Counted from the first letter of the stretch, positions 1 through 8,395 are shown. The stretch is DNA of 64,000 nt from Kribbella soli (GCF_004331345.1 NZ_SJJZ01000003.1:1116001-1180000); one strand, 5' to 3'. The notes: generated by a model from the letters alone, not told the origin. A program made the numbers and translations.

Positions 1-1441
1 TGGTGCCCTGAGCAACGTTTACGTCGAGCTCCTCCGCGCCGCAGACACAGGTCTTGCCCATGCCACGCGCGACCACGGCCGCGTGCGAGGTCTTGCCGCC
101 GCGGCTGGTCAGGATGCCCTGCGCCGCGATCATGCCGTGCAGGTCGTCCGGGTTGGTCTCGCGCCGGACCAGGATCACCTTCTCGCCACGGTCCGCAGCC
201 TCGACCGCGGCCGCCGACGTGAACACGACCTTGCCCGAGGCCGCGCCCGGCGACGCACCGATCGCCTTCGTGATCAGGTCCGTCGCGGCATCCGCGTCGA
301 ACCGCGGGAACATCAGCTGCGCGAGCTGCGCGCCCTTCACCCGCTTGAGCGCCTCGTCGGTGTCGATCACGCCCTCGTCGACCAGGCTGGTCGCGATCCG
401 GAACGCCGCCGCCGCGGTCCGCTTGCCGACACGGGTCTGCAGCATCCACAACTTGCCGCGCTCGACGGTGAACTCGATGTCGCACAGGTCGCGGTAGTGG
501 CCTTCGAGCTTGGCCATGATCTCCATCAGGTCGTCGTACGACGCCTTGTCGATCTGCTCGAGGTCGGCGAGCGGGACGGTGTTGCGGATGCCCGCGACGA
601 CGTCCTCGCCCTGGGCGTTCTGCAGGTAGTCGCCGTACACGCCGGGCTGGCCGGTCGACGGGTCGCGGGTGAACGCGACGCCGGTGCCGGAGTCCATGCC
701 GAGGTTGCCGAACACCATCGAGCAGATGTTCACCGCCGTGCCGAGGTCGGTGGGGATGCGCTCCTGGCGGCGGTAGAGGATCGCGCGGTCCGAGTTCCAG
801 GAACGGAACACGGCCTCGGTCGCGAGGTCCATCTGGATCCGCGGGTCCTGCGGGAACTCGCGGCCGGTGTGGTCGTGCACGGCCTGCTTGAACGTCTCGA
901 CGAGCCGCTTCAGGTCGGCTGCGTCGAGGTCGAGGTCGTTGCTGGTGCCCTTCGCCTGCTTGGCTTGTTCGATCGCGTCCTCGAACACGTCGCCTTCCAT
1001 GCCGAGCACGGTCTTGCCGAACATCTGGATCAGCCGGCGGTACGCGTCCCAGGCGAACCGGGGGTTGCCGGATTGGTGCGCGAGCCCGTTCACCGAGTCG
1101 TCGTTGAGGCCGACGTTCAGAACCGTCTCCATCATGCCGGGCATCGACACGGCAGCGCCGGAGCGGACCGAGACCAGCAGCGGGTCGTCTGCCTGGCCGA
1201 GCTTCTTGCCCATCTTCTGCTCGAGCAGCGCGACGTGGTGGTCGATCTCGTCGGCCAGGTCCGCCGGGACCGCGCCGGTCTCCAGGTACGCACGGCAGGC
1301 TTCCGCCGTGATGGTGAAGCCGGGTGGCACCGGCAGGCCGAGGTTGGTCATCTCGGCCAGGTTCGCTCCCTTGCCGCCGAGGAGCTCCTTCATGTCCTTG
1401 TTGCCTTCGGCGAAGTCGTAAACGAGTTTCGGCACGGTCAC
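1..1441 (-). CDS. ppdK: Pyruvate, phosphate dikinase (N-terminal part, runs off left edge)
   Basis: Interconverts pyruvate, ATP and phosphate with PEP, AMP and pyrophosphate; cytosolic. About 480 N-terminal residues are present. The start reads VPKLVYDFAEGNKDMKELLG followed by GKGANLAEMTNLGLPVPPGF, the classic nucleotide-binding N-terminus. Near the edge LTSRGGKTSHAAVVARG carries the phospho-histidine (His codon at 83-85, about residue 451). The C-terminal PEP/pyruvate barrel lies outside the window. Two GTG starts are possible, 1441 and 1435; AGGGAG at 1442-1447 is better spaced for 1435. The large plus-strand frame over this region is only its shadow. Confidence 0.95.
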   Translation of the reverse strand, partial: MTVPKLVYDFAEGNKDMKELLGGKGANLAEMTNLGLPVPPGFTITAEACRAYLETGAVPADLADEIDHHVALLEQKMGKKLGQADDPLLVSVRSGAAVSMPGMMETVLNVGLNDDSVNGLAHQSGNPRFAWDAYRRLIQMFGKTVLGMEGDVFEDAIEQAKQAKGTSNDLDLDAADLKRLVETFKQAVHDHTGREFPQDPRIQMDLATEAVFRSWNSDRAILYRRQERIPTDLGTAVNICSMVFGNLGMDSGTGVAFTRDPSTGQPGVYGDYLQNAQGEDVVAGIRNTVPLADLEQIDKASYDDLMEIMAKLEGHYRDLCDIEFTVERGKLWMLQTRVGKRTAAAAFRIATSLVDEGVIDTDEALKRVKGAQLAQLMFPRFDADAATDLITKAIGASPGAASGKVVFTSAAAVEAADRGEKVILVRRETNPDDLHGMIAAQGILTSRGGKTSHAAVVARGMGKTCVCGAEELDVNVAQGT

Positions 1442-1538
1442 TCCCTGGGTTGCAGGCGGGTGTTTGCAGGCGCGGGAATGTGGCCCGCTGGCCCGTCGAC
1501 TCCGGCGGCGGGGGCGTGCTTTCAGAGTAAGCCCAAAA

Positions 1539-1560
1539 ACCAGTCCAGTTGAACACTGGT
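1539..1560. promoter_or_regulatory. Palindrome upstream of ppdK (candidate operator)
   Basis: Inverted repeat ACCAGT (1539-1544) / ACTGGT (1555-1560), with an inner CCAGT-TGAAC-ACTGG at 1545-1559. It sits about 100 bases upstream of the ppdK start in the divergent gap and could be a regulator site for ppdK. No regulator can be named. Confidence 0.4.
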
Positions 1561-1709
1561 CTCACGATGCCGACGTGACCCTCCCCACAGGTCGAAGGCC
1601 GGAAAACCCTTCCCTCATTGACAACGCGAGACATTCGACGTCTTCACCGATGAAACCTCCGGCGCGGATGCTAAGGCGGTTTGGTCGGTTGCGCGGTGAG
1701 TAAGCGGGC

Positions 1710-1715
1710 TAGAGT
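1710..1715 (+). promoter_or_regulatory. -10 element, leaderless promoter
   Basis: TAGAGT ends 7 nt before the GTG start at 1723, with TTGCGC (1688-1693) 16 nt upstream as a possible -35. This matches the leaderless arrangement seen repeatedly in this window and decides the GTG start. Confidence 0.5.
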
Positions 1716-1722
1716 CTGCGGG

Positions 1723-2598
1723 GTGCGTATTGTCTCGTTGCTCCCGTCGGCGACTGAGATCTGTTTCGCGCTCGGGGCCGGTGAGGATGTGGTCGGGGTC
1801 ACGTTTGAGTGCGACTTCCCGGTTGCTGCCCGCACGCGGCGGATCGTGTCGACGACCGCGCTTCCCGAGGGTCTGACACCGGGCGAGATCGACGCGGCGG
1901 TACGTCGGAAGGTCGCCGCCGGGGAGGATCTGTATCACCTGGACGCGGGCGCCCTGCGTGAGCTCGATCCGGACGTGGTGATCACCCAGGACCTGTGCGC
2001 GGTCTGCGCGATCGACGTGACGGACGTCGACGAGGCCCTCGACCACCTGGGATGCCGAGCGGAGGTGGTGAGCTCGGATCCGCACAAGCTCGACGAAGTA
2101 CTGGAGTCGATCGCGACGATCGGAAAGGCGATCGGCCGGGACGCCACGCAGTTGGTGGAAAGCCTGCGGACCCGACTGGACCACATGCGTGGCGCGGGTG
2201 CGCCGGGTCTTGGTGGTGGTGCGCGGATTGCGTTACTCGAGTGGACGGATCCGCCGTTTGCGCCGGGACATTGGTTGCCGGAGATGGTGACGCTGGCTGG
2301 TGGGAAGAGCGTGCTCGGAGATGCTGGGCAGCGGTCGGCGGCGATCACGTGGGAGGCCGTGCGGCAGTCTCGGCCTGACGTCGTTGTGTCGGCGCCGTGT
2401 GGGTTCGGGCTTGACGGGGCGACCGAGCTCACGGAGCTTCTGATGGGCGAACTACCGGCGGACATCCCGGTCTGGGCTGTCGACGCCAACGGATACTTCG
2501 CGCGGCCGGGACCTCGCCTCGTGGAAGGCGTCGAGGTGCTGGCAGCGATCATCCAGGGCGAGACCCCGGACCCGGCGATCGCGCGGCGCCTGCGGTAG
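1723..2598 (+). CDS. Cobalamin-binding / BtuF-like substrate-binding protein
   Basis: A 291-residue protein of the helical-backbone metal-receptor (BtuF/FepB-like) superfamily. The start MRIVSLLPSATEICFALGAG, followed by DVVGVTFECDFP, is typical of actinobacterial cobalamin-binding proteins; it continues with DPDVVITQDLCAVCAIDVTDVD and ends with the ARPGPRLVEGVEVLA segment. There is no signal peptide, so it may act in the cytosol rather than as a transporter receptor. No BtuC/BtuD partners are adjacent. The GTG start is chosen because a -10 element lies 7 nt upstream. A metE remnant follows directly. Confidence 0.75.
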   Translation: MRIVSLLPSATEICFALGAGEDVVGVTFECDFPVAARTRRIVSTTALPEGLTPGEIDAAVRRKVAAGEDLYHLDAGALRELDPDVVITQDLCAVCAIDVTDVDEALDHLGCRAEVVSSDPHKLDEVLESIATIGKAIGRDATQLVESLRTRLDHMRGAGAPGLGGGARIALLEWTDPPFAPGHWLPEMVTLAGGKSVLGDAGQRSAAITWEAVRQSRPDVVVSAPCGFGLDGATELTELLMGELPADIPVWAVDANGYFARPGPRLVEGVEVLAAIIQGETPDPAIARRLR

Positions 2599-2635
2599 TG
2601 GCGTTGGTCTCGCCGGCGTCGGCTTCCGGCGTGGG

Positions 2636-2845
2636 GTCGGTCCTGGGGTCTACGACATCCACTCGCCCCGAGTGCCGACCGTTGAAGAACTCGCCGCGCT
2701 GATCCAGGCGGCCCTCGCCACCACGCCGGCCGACCAGCTCTGGATCAACCCCGACTGCGGCCTCAAAACCCGCACGTACGCAGAGATCGCCCCCGCCCTA
2801 CGCAACCTCACAACAGCAACCCAGCAACTCCGCGCAATGCTCTAA
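2636..2845 (+). pseudogene. metE: C-terminal remnant of cobalamin-independent methionine synthase
   Basis: Reading frame 2636-2845 encodes about 69 residues beginning VGPGVYDIHSPRVPTVEELA, then ALIQAALATTPADQLWINPD and CGLKTR before a TAA stop. This is the extreme C-terminus of MetE; NPDCGLKTR contains the zinc-ligand cysteine region. No start codon or upstream catalytic part exists, since the previous gene ends at 2598 in another frame. It is a decayed or truncated duplicate, not a functional gene. Its place next to a B12-binding-like gene is suggestive because MetE is the B12-free alternative to MetH. Confidence 0.85.
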
Positions 2846-2855
2846 ACCCGCGGGG

Positions 2856-2938
2856 CCGGGGAACTGGGTACAAGCGATGGGAACCTGGGACATGCAATGA
2901 CATGTCCCAGGTCCCCATGTGGTGTTCCCAGTTCCGGG
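2856..2938. terminator. Nested palindrome, probable bidirectional terminator
   Basis: Inner stem: 2879-2894 pairs with 2901-2916 around loop CAATGA, with one mismatch. Outer stem: GGAACTGGG (2860-2868) pairs with CCCAGTTCC (2927-2935). It lies between convergent transcription units. No U-tract is present, so the terminator role is inferred. Confidence 0.6.
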
Positions 2939-2940
2939 GG

Positions 2941-4899
2941 TTACAGCTTGCGGCGGGTGCGGAGGTAGTCGCCTACTACAGCCGCGCCCAGGCCGTCCGC
3001 GTCCGGAGCGAGGACGCGGCCGCCGCTGCGGCGGGCTAGCAGGTCGACGAACGCGTTCAGACGCGGATCGTCGCCCAGGCGGAAGACGGTCAGCGAGGCG
3101 CCGAGCTTGGCGAGTCGGTCGACCTCGAAGATCGTCTTGCGGAGCGTGGCCGCCTCGGGTGGGTACGAGAACTCGGCCGTGCCGTCGGGCTCCAGGTGAG
3201 CGGTCGGTTCCCCGTCCGTCACCATCAGTACGACCGGCTGCGCGTCAGGGTGCCGCCGCAGATGACGCCCGGCGAGGAGCAGCGCGTGGTGCGCGTTGGT
3301 GCCCTGCTCCCAGGTGCCTTCCATCCCGATCAGCTGGGGCAGCTCGACCACCCCGGCGTACCGGCCGAACGTGATCAGCTGCAGCGCGTCGTTCCGGTAC
3401 CGCGTCGAGATGAGCTGATGCAACGCGAGCGCGGTCCGCTTCATCGGCAGCCAGCGACCCTCCTGCACCATCGACCAGGACGTGTCGACCAGCAACGCCA
3501 CCGCGGCCCGGGCCCGATGCTCGGTCTCCGCGATCTCCACGTCCGCCACATCAAGCTTGACGGACCCAGAGCGAGAAGAAGTCCGCAGTACGGCGTTCCG
3601 CACCGTCCGCGGCACGTCCCACGGCTGGGTGTCCCCGAACTCCCACGGACGCGACGATCCACTCAGCTCACCGGCCGCGCCAGCGTTGGCCGCGTCCCGT
3701 TCACCTGATCCCCGAGCGGTCCGCAGTACGTCGGCCAACGCCGTCTGACCGAGCTGACGCAATGCCTTCGGCGACAACCGCAGCGAACCGTCGGGCGCCC
3801 GCTCGATCAGACCCTGATCACGCAGCTGCCGCTCCAGCTCACTCAGCCGACGCGCGTCGACCGTCGCCTCGTCACCCAGCTGACGGGTGAGTGCCTCGAG
3901 ATCGATGTCCTCGAGCCGCGCCCCCGGATACGACTGCGCCAACTGCTCCGCCAACGCATCCAGCTCCGCGAGGTCGGACATCGCCTGCGCACCCTCGGCG
4001 AGACCGAGCGGATCGTCACCACGCATCTGCTCCGACCCGTACCAGTCCTCCCCCGGCCGCAGCGACTGCAGCTGAGCGTCCAGCTGCGCCAACTGCTGCG
4101 CGAGTTGCGGACTGCCGAACGCCTGCTGCGAAAGCTCCGCCAGCTCGGCCCGCTGTTCGGGTGTCATCGAGTTCAGCATCCGTTGCGCGGCGGCGGCCCG
4201 CTGCGCGAGTACGTCGATCAGCTCGTCGACGTTCCGCGGGTTCTCCGGGAAGAACTCGCCGTGGTTCGCCATGAACTCCTCGAAGAGTTCCGGTACTTCC
4301 GGCCGGCCTTGCGCGTGGGCCGCGAGTAGGGCGTTGAGGTCGGCCAGCATCTCGTTGATCGCCTCGACGTCCTCAGGCGTGGTCTGCTGCAGCGCCTCCT
4401 TCATGCCCTCGAACCGCGAACCGAGCAGCTCCCGCCCGAGCAGCTCTCGGATCTGCTCGTACTTCTCCCGGGCCTCCGACGACTCCCACTGGTAGGTCGC
4501 CAGCTCCCGTACGGCGGCCGCCGTACCGGAGGGAAGCGCGTCGAGCTCGGCCTCCTTGAACCGCGCGTCGTCGGACGGATTCGGGAACAGCTCGCGCCGC
4601 TCCGCTTCCAGCGCCTCGTTCAGCAGCCGCTGGACGTCCCGCAGGGTGCCGTCGAGGTTGTGCCGCCGCTCGATCTCGCGGCGGCGCTCCCACAGGCGGC
4701 GGGACAGGTCGTCCAGGCCCTGGGTGTTCCGGGTGCCGCGCCGGAGCAGTTCCTCCAGCGCGGACCGCGGCGACGCCCCGTTCATCACGTCCCGGCCGAT
4801 CTCGTCCAGCGCATCCCGCAGATCCGCCGGCGCCTTCAGAGGATCCGGCCCGTCGTGCCACGGCCCGTAGGACCAGCCTTCCGGAATAGATGCCGACAT
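2941..4899 (-). CDS. VWA-domain protein partnered with MoxR-like ATPase
   Basis: A 652-residue protein. The N-terminal two thirds are helical and charged (repeated Glu/Leu/Arg blocks, likely long helices). The C-terminal third is a von Willebrand factor A domain with a MIDAS motif, VDTSWSM at about residues 471-477, and a later MVTDGEPT strand. It follows the AAA ATPase with one base between the TGA and this ATG, so they are co-transcribed. Such AAA/VWA pairs resemble magnesium chelatase and MoxR/CoxE systems that insert metals or remodel protein complexes. The ATG at 4899 is chosen; the frame extends to 5025 but that part overlaps the ATPase gene. The client is unknown. Confidence 0.8.
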   Translation of the reverse strand: MSASIPEGWSYGPWHDGPDPLKAPADLRDALDEIGRDVMNGASPRSALEELLRRGTRNTQGLDDLSRRLWERRREIERRHNLDGTLRDVQRLLNEALEAERRELFPNPSDDARFKEAELDALPSGTAAAVRELATYQWESSEAREKYEQIRELLGRELLGSRFEGMKEALQQTTPEDVEAINEMLADLNALLAAHAQGRPEVPELFEEFMANHGEFFPENPRNVDELIDVLAQRAAAAQRMLNSMTPEQRAELAELSQQAFGSPQLAQQLAQLDAQLQSLRPGEDWYGSEQMRGDDPLGLAEGAQAMSDLAELDALAEQLAQSYPGARLEDIDLEALTRQLGDEATVDARRLSELERQLRDQGLIERAPDGSLRLSPKALRQLGQTALADVLRTARGSGERDAANAGAAGELSGSSRPWEFGDTQPWDVPRTVRNAVLRTSSRSGSVKLDVADVEIAETEHRARAAVALLVDTSWSMVQEGRWLPMKRTALALHQLISTRYRNDALQLITFGRYAGVVELPQLIGMEGTWEQGTNAHHALLLAGRHLRRHPDAQPVVLMVTDGEPTAHLEPDGTAEFSYPPEAATLRKTIFEVDRLAKLGASLTVFRLGDDPRLNAFVDLLARRSGGRVLAPDADGLGAAVVGDYLRTRRKL

Positions 4900-4900
4900 G

Positions 4901-6298
4901 TCAGGCCCCGTAGACCGTGGTGTCGTCGTCGGCGTCCTTGGCGACCCGTTTGGACAGGTACAGCATCTCCAGGGCGAGTTCGATCGCTGCGGCGATCCGC
5001 CCGGACGAGTCGTCCGGCTCGACACCGGCGCGGGCGGCGACGTCGTGCAGGACGGGCAGCTCCGGCAGCGCGGCCAGCACGTCCCGGCCGGGCACCCGCT
5101 CCCCCGTCGTCACAAGGTTGCCATCAGCAACAGCATGCGCGAGCGGGGTGAGGTCGAGCCCCGCGAACCGTTCGCGTGCGGTGTCGGCCACCGACCGGCG
5201 CAGCAGGTACTCGAGCAGTTCGATCTCGCGCCCCTCCTCACCCGGCTCGAACTCGAGCTTGCCCCGCAGTACGGCGGGAACTGCCTCGAGGTCCACCGGG
5301 CGGGCCACCGCGGGCTCCTCGCCCGTGATCGCGGAGCGGCGCAGCGCGGCGGCGGCGATCGTCTCGGCCGCGGCGACCGCGAACCGGGCGGACACCCCGG
5401 ACCGCTGGTCGATCGACGTCGACTCGCGCAGGTGCCGGACGAACCGGGCCAGCACCTCCAGCAACGGCTCGCCGACCTCGGCGGTGAGCTCGGCCTCCTG
5501 CCGGATCACGTCCACCTCGGCGTCGATGTCGAGCGGGTAGTGGGTCCGGACCTCGGCGCCGAAGCGATCCTTCAGCGGCGTGATGATCCGGCCGCGGTTG
5601 GTGTAGTCCTCGGGGTTGGCCGTTGCCACCAGCAACACGTCGAGCGGCAGCCGCAGCGTGTACCCCCGGACCTGGATGTCGCGCTCCTCCATCACGTTCA
5701 GCAACGCGACCTGGATGCGCTCGGCGAGGTCGGGCAGCTCGTTGATCGCGACGATGCCCCGGTGCGCCCGCGGGACCAGTCCGAAGTGGATGGTCTCCGG
5801 GTCACCGAGACTGCGGCCCTCGGCAACCTTCACCGGGTCCACGTCACCGATCAGGTCACCGACCGAGGTGTCGGGGGTGGCGAGTTTCTCGGCATACCGC
5901 AGATCGCGGTGCAGCCAGGCGACCGGCAGGTCGTCGCCGAGTTCGGCCGCACGGCGGCGCGAGGCCGGCGTGATCGGGTCGAGCGGGTGCTCAGGGAGCT
6001 CCGCGCCCTCGATCACCGGGGTCCACTCGTCGAGCAGACCGACCAGGGTGCGCAGCAGGCGCGTCTTGCCCTGACCGCGCTCACCGAGCAGTACGACGTC
6101 GTGCCCCGCGAGCAGGGCACGTTCGAGTTGCGGGATCACCGTGCGGGTGAAGCCGACGATGCCGGGCCACGGATCCCGCCCGGCGCGGAGTTCTTTCAGC
6201 AGATTGTCACGGATCTCGGCCTTGATCGACCGAGGAAGATATCCGGCGGCCCGGAGGTCACCGGCTTTACGAGGGAGTTCAGCAGGTGCACTAGTCAC
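4901..6298 (-). CDS. MoxR/BchI-like AAA+ ATPase
   Basis: A 465-residue AAA+ ATPase of the magnesium-chelatase/MoxR type. Walker A GERGQGKT is at residues 72-79, the Walker B region reads GIVAINELPDL near residue 190, and sensor 1 follows at LLVATANPEDYTNRG. The C-terminal half is helical with no extra domain. It is first in a two-gene unit with the VWA protein, the usual ATPase-plus-VWA arrangement. GTG is the start; TAACGT at 6306-6311 lies 7 nt upstream. Function is probably ATP-driven remodelling or metal loading; no target is encoded next to it. Confidence 0.85.
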   Translation of the reverse strand: MTSAPAELPRKAGDLRAAGYLPRSIKAEIRDNLLKELRAGRDPWPGIVGFTRTVIPQLERALLAGHDVVLLGERGQGKTRLLRTLVGLLDEWTPVIEGAELPEHPLDPITPASRRRAAELGDDLPVAWLHRDLRYAEKLATPDTSVGDLIGDVDPVKVAEGRSLGDPETIHFGLVPRAHRGIVAINELPDLAERIQVALLNVMEERDIQVRGYTLRLPLDVLLVATANPEDYTNRGRIITPLKDRFGAEVRTHYPLDIDAEVDVIRQEAELTAEVGEPLLEVLARFVRHLRESTSIDQRSGVSARFAVAAAETIAAAALRRSAITGEEPAVARPVDLEAVPAVLRGKLEFEPGEEGREIELLEYLLRRSVADTARERFAGLDLTPLAHAVADGNLVTTGERVPGRDVLAALPELPVLHDVAARAGVEPDDSSGRIAAAIELALEMLYLSKRVAKDADDDTTVYGA

Positions 6299-6305
6299 CC
6301 TGACG

Positions 6306-6311
6306 ACGTTA
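6306..6311 (-). promoter_or_regulatory. -10 element, leaderless promoter of the AAA/VWA pair
   Basis: On the minus strand TAACGT, then 7 nt, then the GTG start at 6298. No Shine-Dalgarno sequence lies between. Confidence 0.5.
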
Positions 6312-6343
6312 GCTCGCTCTCCCCAAAGTGCACCTCAAATATC

Positions 6344-7621
6344 TCACCGCCTGGGCGTGACACGTCCCGAGGTGAACACGTGCGTCGGGGTGAACGTGAC
6401 CGGCACCCACGGGTGCGCCGGCGACTCGCGGGTGACGAAATGGTTGCCGTCGGCCGGTTCGGTCGGGCGCAACTCGTACTCGTGCACCGGGTCCTCCGAG
6501 AACAGCAGCCGGTCTCCCGTCGCGGAATAGACCATTACCAGTTCGTCGTCACGCTTCGCGACGTCGAGCCGGACGCTGGCGCGCTCGTACGTTCCGGTGT
6601 GACGGTCGTCGACGGGTACGTCGATCGGCTGCGGCGCGGGCGGATGCGCGACACCGACGTACTCCGTGAACACCTCGGAGACGAGCGGCTCGAAGAGGCG
6701 GGTGCCGTTGCCGGAGTTGGTCAGCAGGCACATCGCCAGCCGCGCCTCCGGATCGATGCGCAGGAAGGCGAGCTGGGAGATCGTCGACCCGTCGTGACCG
6801 AACAACTGACGGCCGCCCCAGTCGTAGATGCGCCACGTCAGGCCGAGGTCGACGAAGCCGCCGATGCCCGCCGCGAACGGGACCTGCGGGTCCTGCATGG
6901 CCGCGTACCGCTCGTCGGTCAGGTGCATCACGGCGAACTCGAGCAGGTCGCCGGCGCTCGCACTGATCGTCCCGGCGGGGCCGATGCTGCGCGGGAGTTG
7001 CCACGTCTTCACCCGCGAACCGTCCGCCGCCAGGTGACCGACCGCGGCGCGCTCCAGGATCGCCTCTTCCGGCAAGGTGACCGTGTGGGTCAGGCCGAGC
7101 GGCTCGACCAGACGGGCCTTCAGCGACTCGTCCCAGGTCCGGCCGTCGAGTACCTCGATCAACCGGCCGAGCACCACGAATCCGGCATTGCAGTACGAGT
7201 ACGCCGTACCGGGCTCGACGAGTTGGTCGACGCCGGTGAGCAGCGCGACGTACCGCTGCAGGCAGTCGTCGCCGCGACCCGTGTCGGTGAACAGGTCGCC
7301 GTCGATGCCACTGGTATGGGTCAGCAGGTGACGGACCGTGATCCGCGGGTCGACAGGGGCCTCGGGCAACAACTTGACGATCGGGTCGTCCAGCCGCAAC
7401 CGGTCCTCGGCGGCGAGCTGGACGATCATCGACGCGGTCCACGGCTTGCTGATCGAGCCGATCTGGAAGAGCGAGTCGGCGGTGGTCTCGACCCCGGTCG
7501 TGCGGTTCAGGACGCCGTACGGCGCGATGGTCGTCTCGCCGTCGTGCCAGATCCCGAGCACCGCACCGGTGACCTCGGCCGCCACCGCCAACTCGTTCAA
7601 CCGCGCAGACCAGTCAGGCAT
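6344..7621 (-). CDS. Class C beta-lactamase-fold serine hydrolase
   Basis: A 425-residue protein of the beta-lactamase/DD-peptidase (penicillin-binding-like) hydrolase family. Nucleophile motif SISK is at residues 56-59, and the second motif YCN is at 143-145 in AYSYCNAGF. The third motif region includes LFGHDGSTI. A C-terminal extension of about 100 residues (from roughly residue 330) forms a separate beta-rich part, as in many secondary-metabolite or peptide esterases. No signal peptide is visible, arguing for a cytosolic esterase or peptidase rather than a secreted lactamase. The substrate cannot be told. A -10 (7628-7633) overlaps the stop of the preceding gene. Confidence 0.85.
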   Translation of the reverse strand: MPDWSARLNELAVAAEVTGAVLGIWHDGETTIAPYGVLNRTTGVETTADSLFQIGSISKPWTASMIVQLAAEDRLRLDDPIVKLLPEAPVDPRITVRHLLTHTSGIDGDLFTDTGRGDDCLQRYVALLTGVDQLVEPGTAYSYCNAGFVVLGRLIEVLDGRTWDESLKARLVEPLGLTHTVTLPEEAILERAAVGHLAADGSRVKTWQLPRSIGPAGTISASAGDLLEFAVMHLTDERYAAMQDPQVPFAAGIGGFVDLGLTWRIYDWGGRQLFGHDGSTISQLAFLRIDPEARLAMCLLTNSGNGTRLFEPLVSEVFTEYVGVAHPPAPQPIDVPVDDRHTGTYERASVRLDVAKRDDELVMVYSATGDRLLFSEDPVHEYELRPTEPADGNHFVTRESPAHPWVPVTFTPTHVFTSGRVTPRR

Positions 7622-7627
7622 GCGCCC

Positions 7628-7633
7628 AACTTA
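7628..7633 (-). promoter_or_regulatory. -10 element, leaderless promoter
   Basis: TAAGTT on the minus strand lies 6 nt before the ATG at 7621 and overlaps the stop codon of the upstream Clp_N gene. Confidence 0.4.
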
Positions 7634-8347
7634 CTTCGTGAATCCTTCGAGGGCCGCACGGATATCCGTCCAGGCGGCTGACTCCTCCAAGCCCTGCTCG
7701 AGCAGGATCTTCGTGGCGATGCCGGCCTGGTCCCGGTAGAACGCGAGCAGCAGATGCTCGGTTCCGACGTAGTTGTGGCCGAGTGTCACCGCCTCGCCGA
7801 CCGCTCCTTGGAGGACGTGCGCCGCGCGGCGCGTGTACGGCGGGTTCTCGGCGTCGAGGCTCTTCGGCTGATCACTCGGCTGGCCCGCCGGGCTCTGGAT
7901 CTCCACCGCCGTCCGGACCGAGTCCTCGGTGATGCCGTGCTGGACGAGGACCTTGGCCGCGATCGCGTCGGGCTCCTTGTACATCGCGAGCAGCAGGTGC
8001 TCGGTGCCGATGAAGTCGTGGTTGCGCTCGCGGGCGATGCCGCCGGCCGCCTGGACAACGGCGCGGGCCCGCTGGGTGTAGCGCTCGAACGCCGGGCGGG
8101 CGGTCCAGGAGTCGGCGAAGCGTTTGTGGGCGGCTTGTTTGCTGACGCCGAGCACGGTGCTGATCTCGACCCAGGACTTCCCCGCGCCGCGGGCCCGGTC
8201 GACGAAGAAGCCGAGGGCGGCGTCACTGGTGGCGGTCAGTTCGTTGATCGTCGCCGCCGCGGTGCCGAGCTGCTCCAGCTCGTCGTCGCTACCGGCGTCG
8301 GCCTTGATCGTGTTGATGAGCTGCTGCAGATCAGGTCCGGGAGTCAT
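7631..8347 (-). CDS. HTH protein with two Clp N-terminal repeats
   Basis: A 238-residue protein. A helix-turn-helix lies near residues 50-75 (SWVEISTVLGVSKQAAHKRF). Two Clp_N repeats follow, recognisable by HDFIGTEHLLLAMYKEP and HNYVGTEHLLLAFYRDQ. It has no AAA domain, so it is not a Clp unfoldase. It probably combines DNA binding with the substrate or adaptor-binding fold of ClpC/ClpA. ATG 8347 is chosen over the longer frame from 8404 because a TTGACG/TAGGGT promoter places transcription at that ATG. Twin palindromes over the promoter suggest autoregulation or control by another factor. Confidence 0.8.
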   Translation of the reverse strand: MTPGPDLQQLINTIKADAGSDDELEQLGTAAATINELTATSDAALGFFVDRARGAGKSWVEISTVLGVSKQAAHKRFADSWTARPAFERYTQRARAVVQAAGGIARERNHDFIGTEHLLLAMYKEPDAIAAKVLVQHGITEDSVRTAVEIQSPAGQPSDQPKSLDAENPPYTRRAAHVLQGAVGEAVTLGHNYVGTEHLLLAFYRDQAGIATKILLEQGLEESAAWTDIRAALEGFTK

Positions 8348-8350
8348 GCC

Positions 8351-8395
8351 GTCAACCCTAGGTTGACAACCAATAGTCGTCAACCCTGGGTTGAC
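8351..8395 (-). promoter_or_regulatory. Promoter with two palindromic operators for the Clp_N regulator
   Basis: GTCAACCCTAGGTTGAC (8351-8367) is a perfect palindrome apart from its centre; GTCAACCCTGGGTTGAC (8379-8395) is a second copy, 28 bases away. On the minus strand, TTGACG (8378-8383), 17 nt, TAGGGT (8355-8360) form a promoter whose -35 lies in one palindrome and -10 in the other. The -10 is 7 nt from the ATG at 8347. This geometry is typical of repression. Confidence 0.75.

Noticed and set aside
83..1552. A 489-residue plus-strand frame
   Set aside because: It is antisense to ppdK, lacks any recognisable domain and has the Arg/Asp/Val-rich composition of a high-GC shadow frame.
1561..1722. 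Cobalamin riboswitch before the BtuF-like gene
   Set aside because: No B12-box is visible and a -10 lies right at the start codon, leaving no leader.
4898..7681. A 927-residue plus-strand frame
   Set aside because: It runs opposite to the AAA ATPase and serine hydrolase, both of which have clear motifs; it is a shadow.
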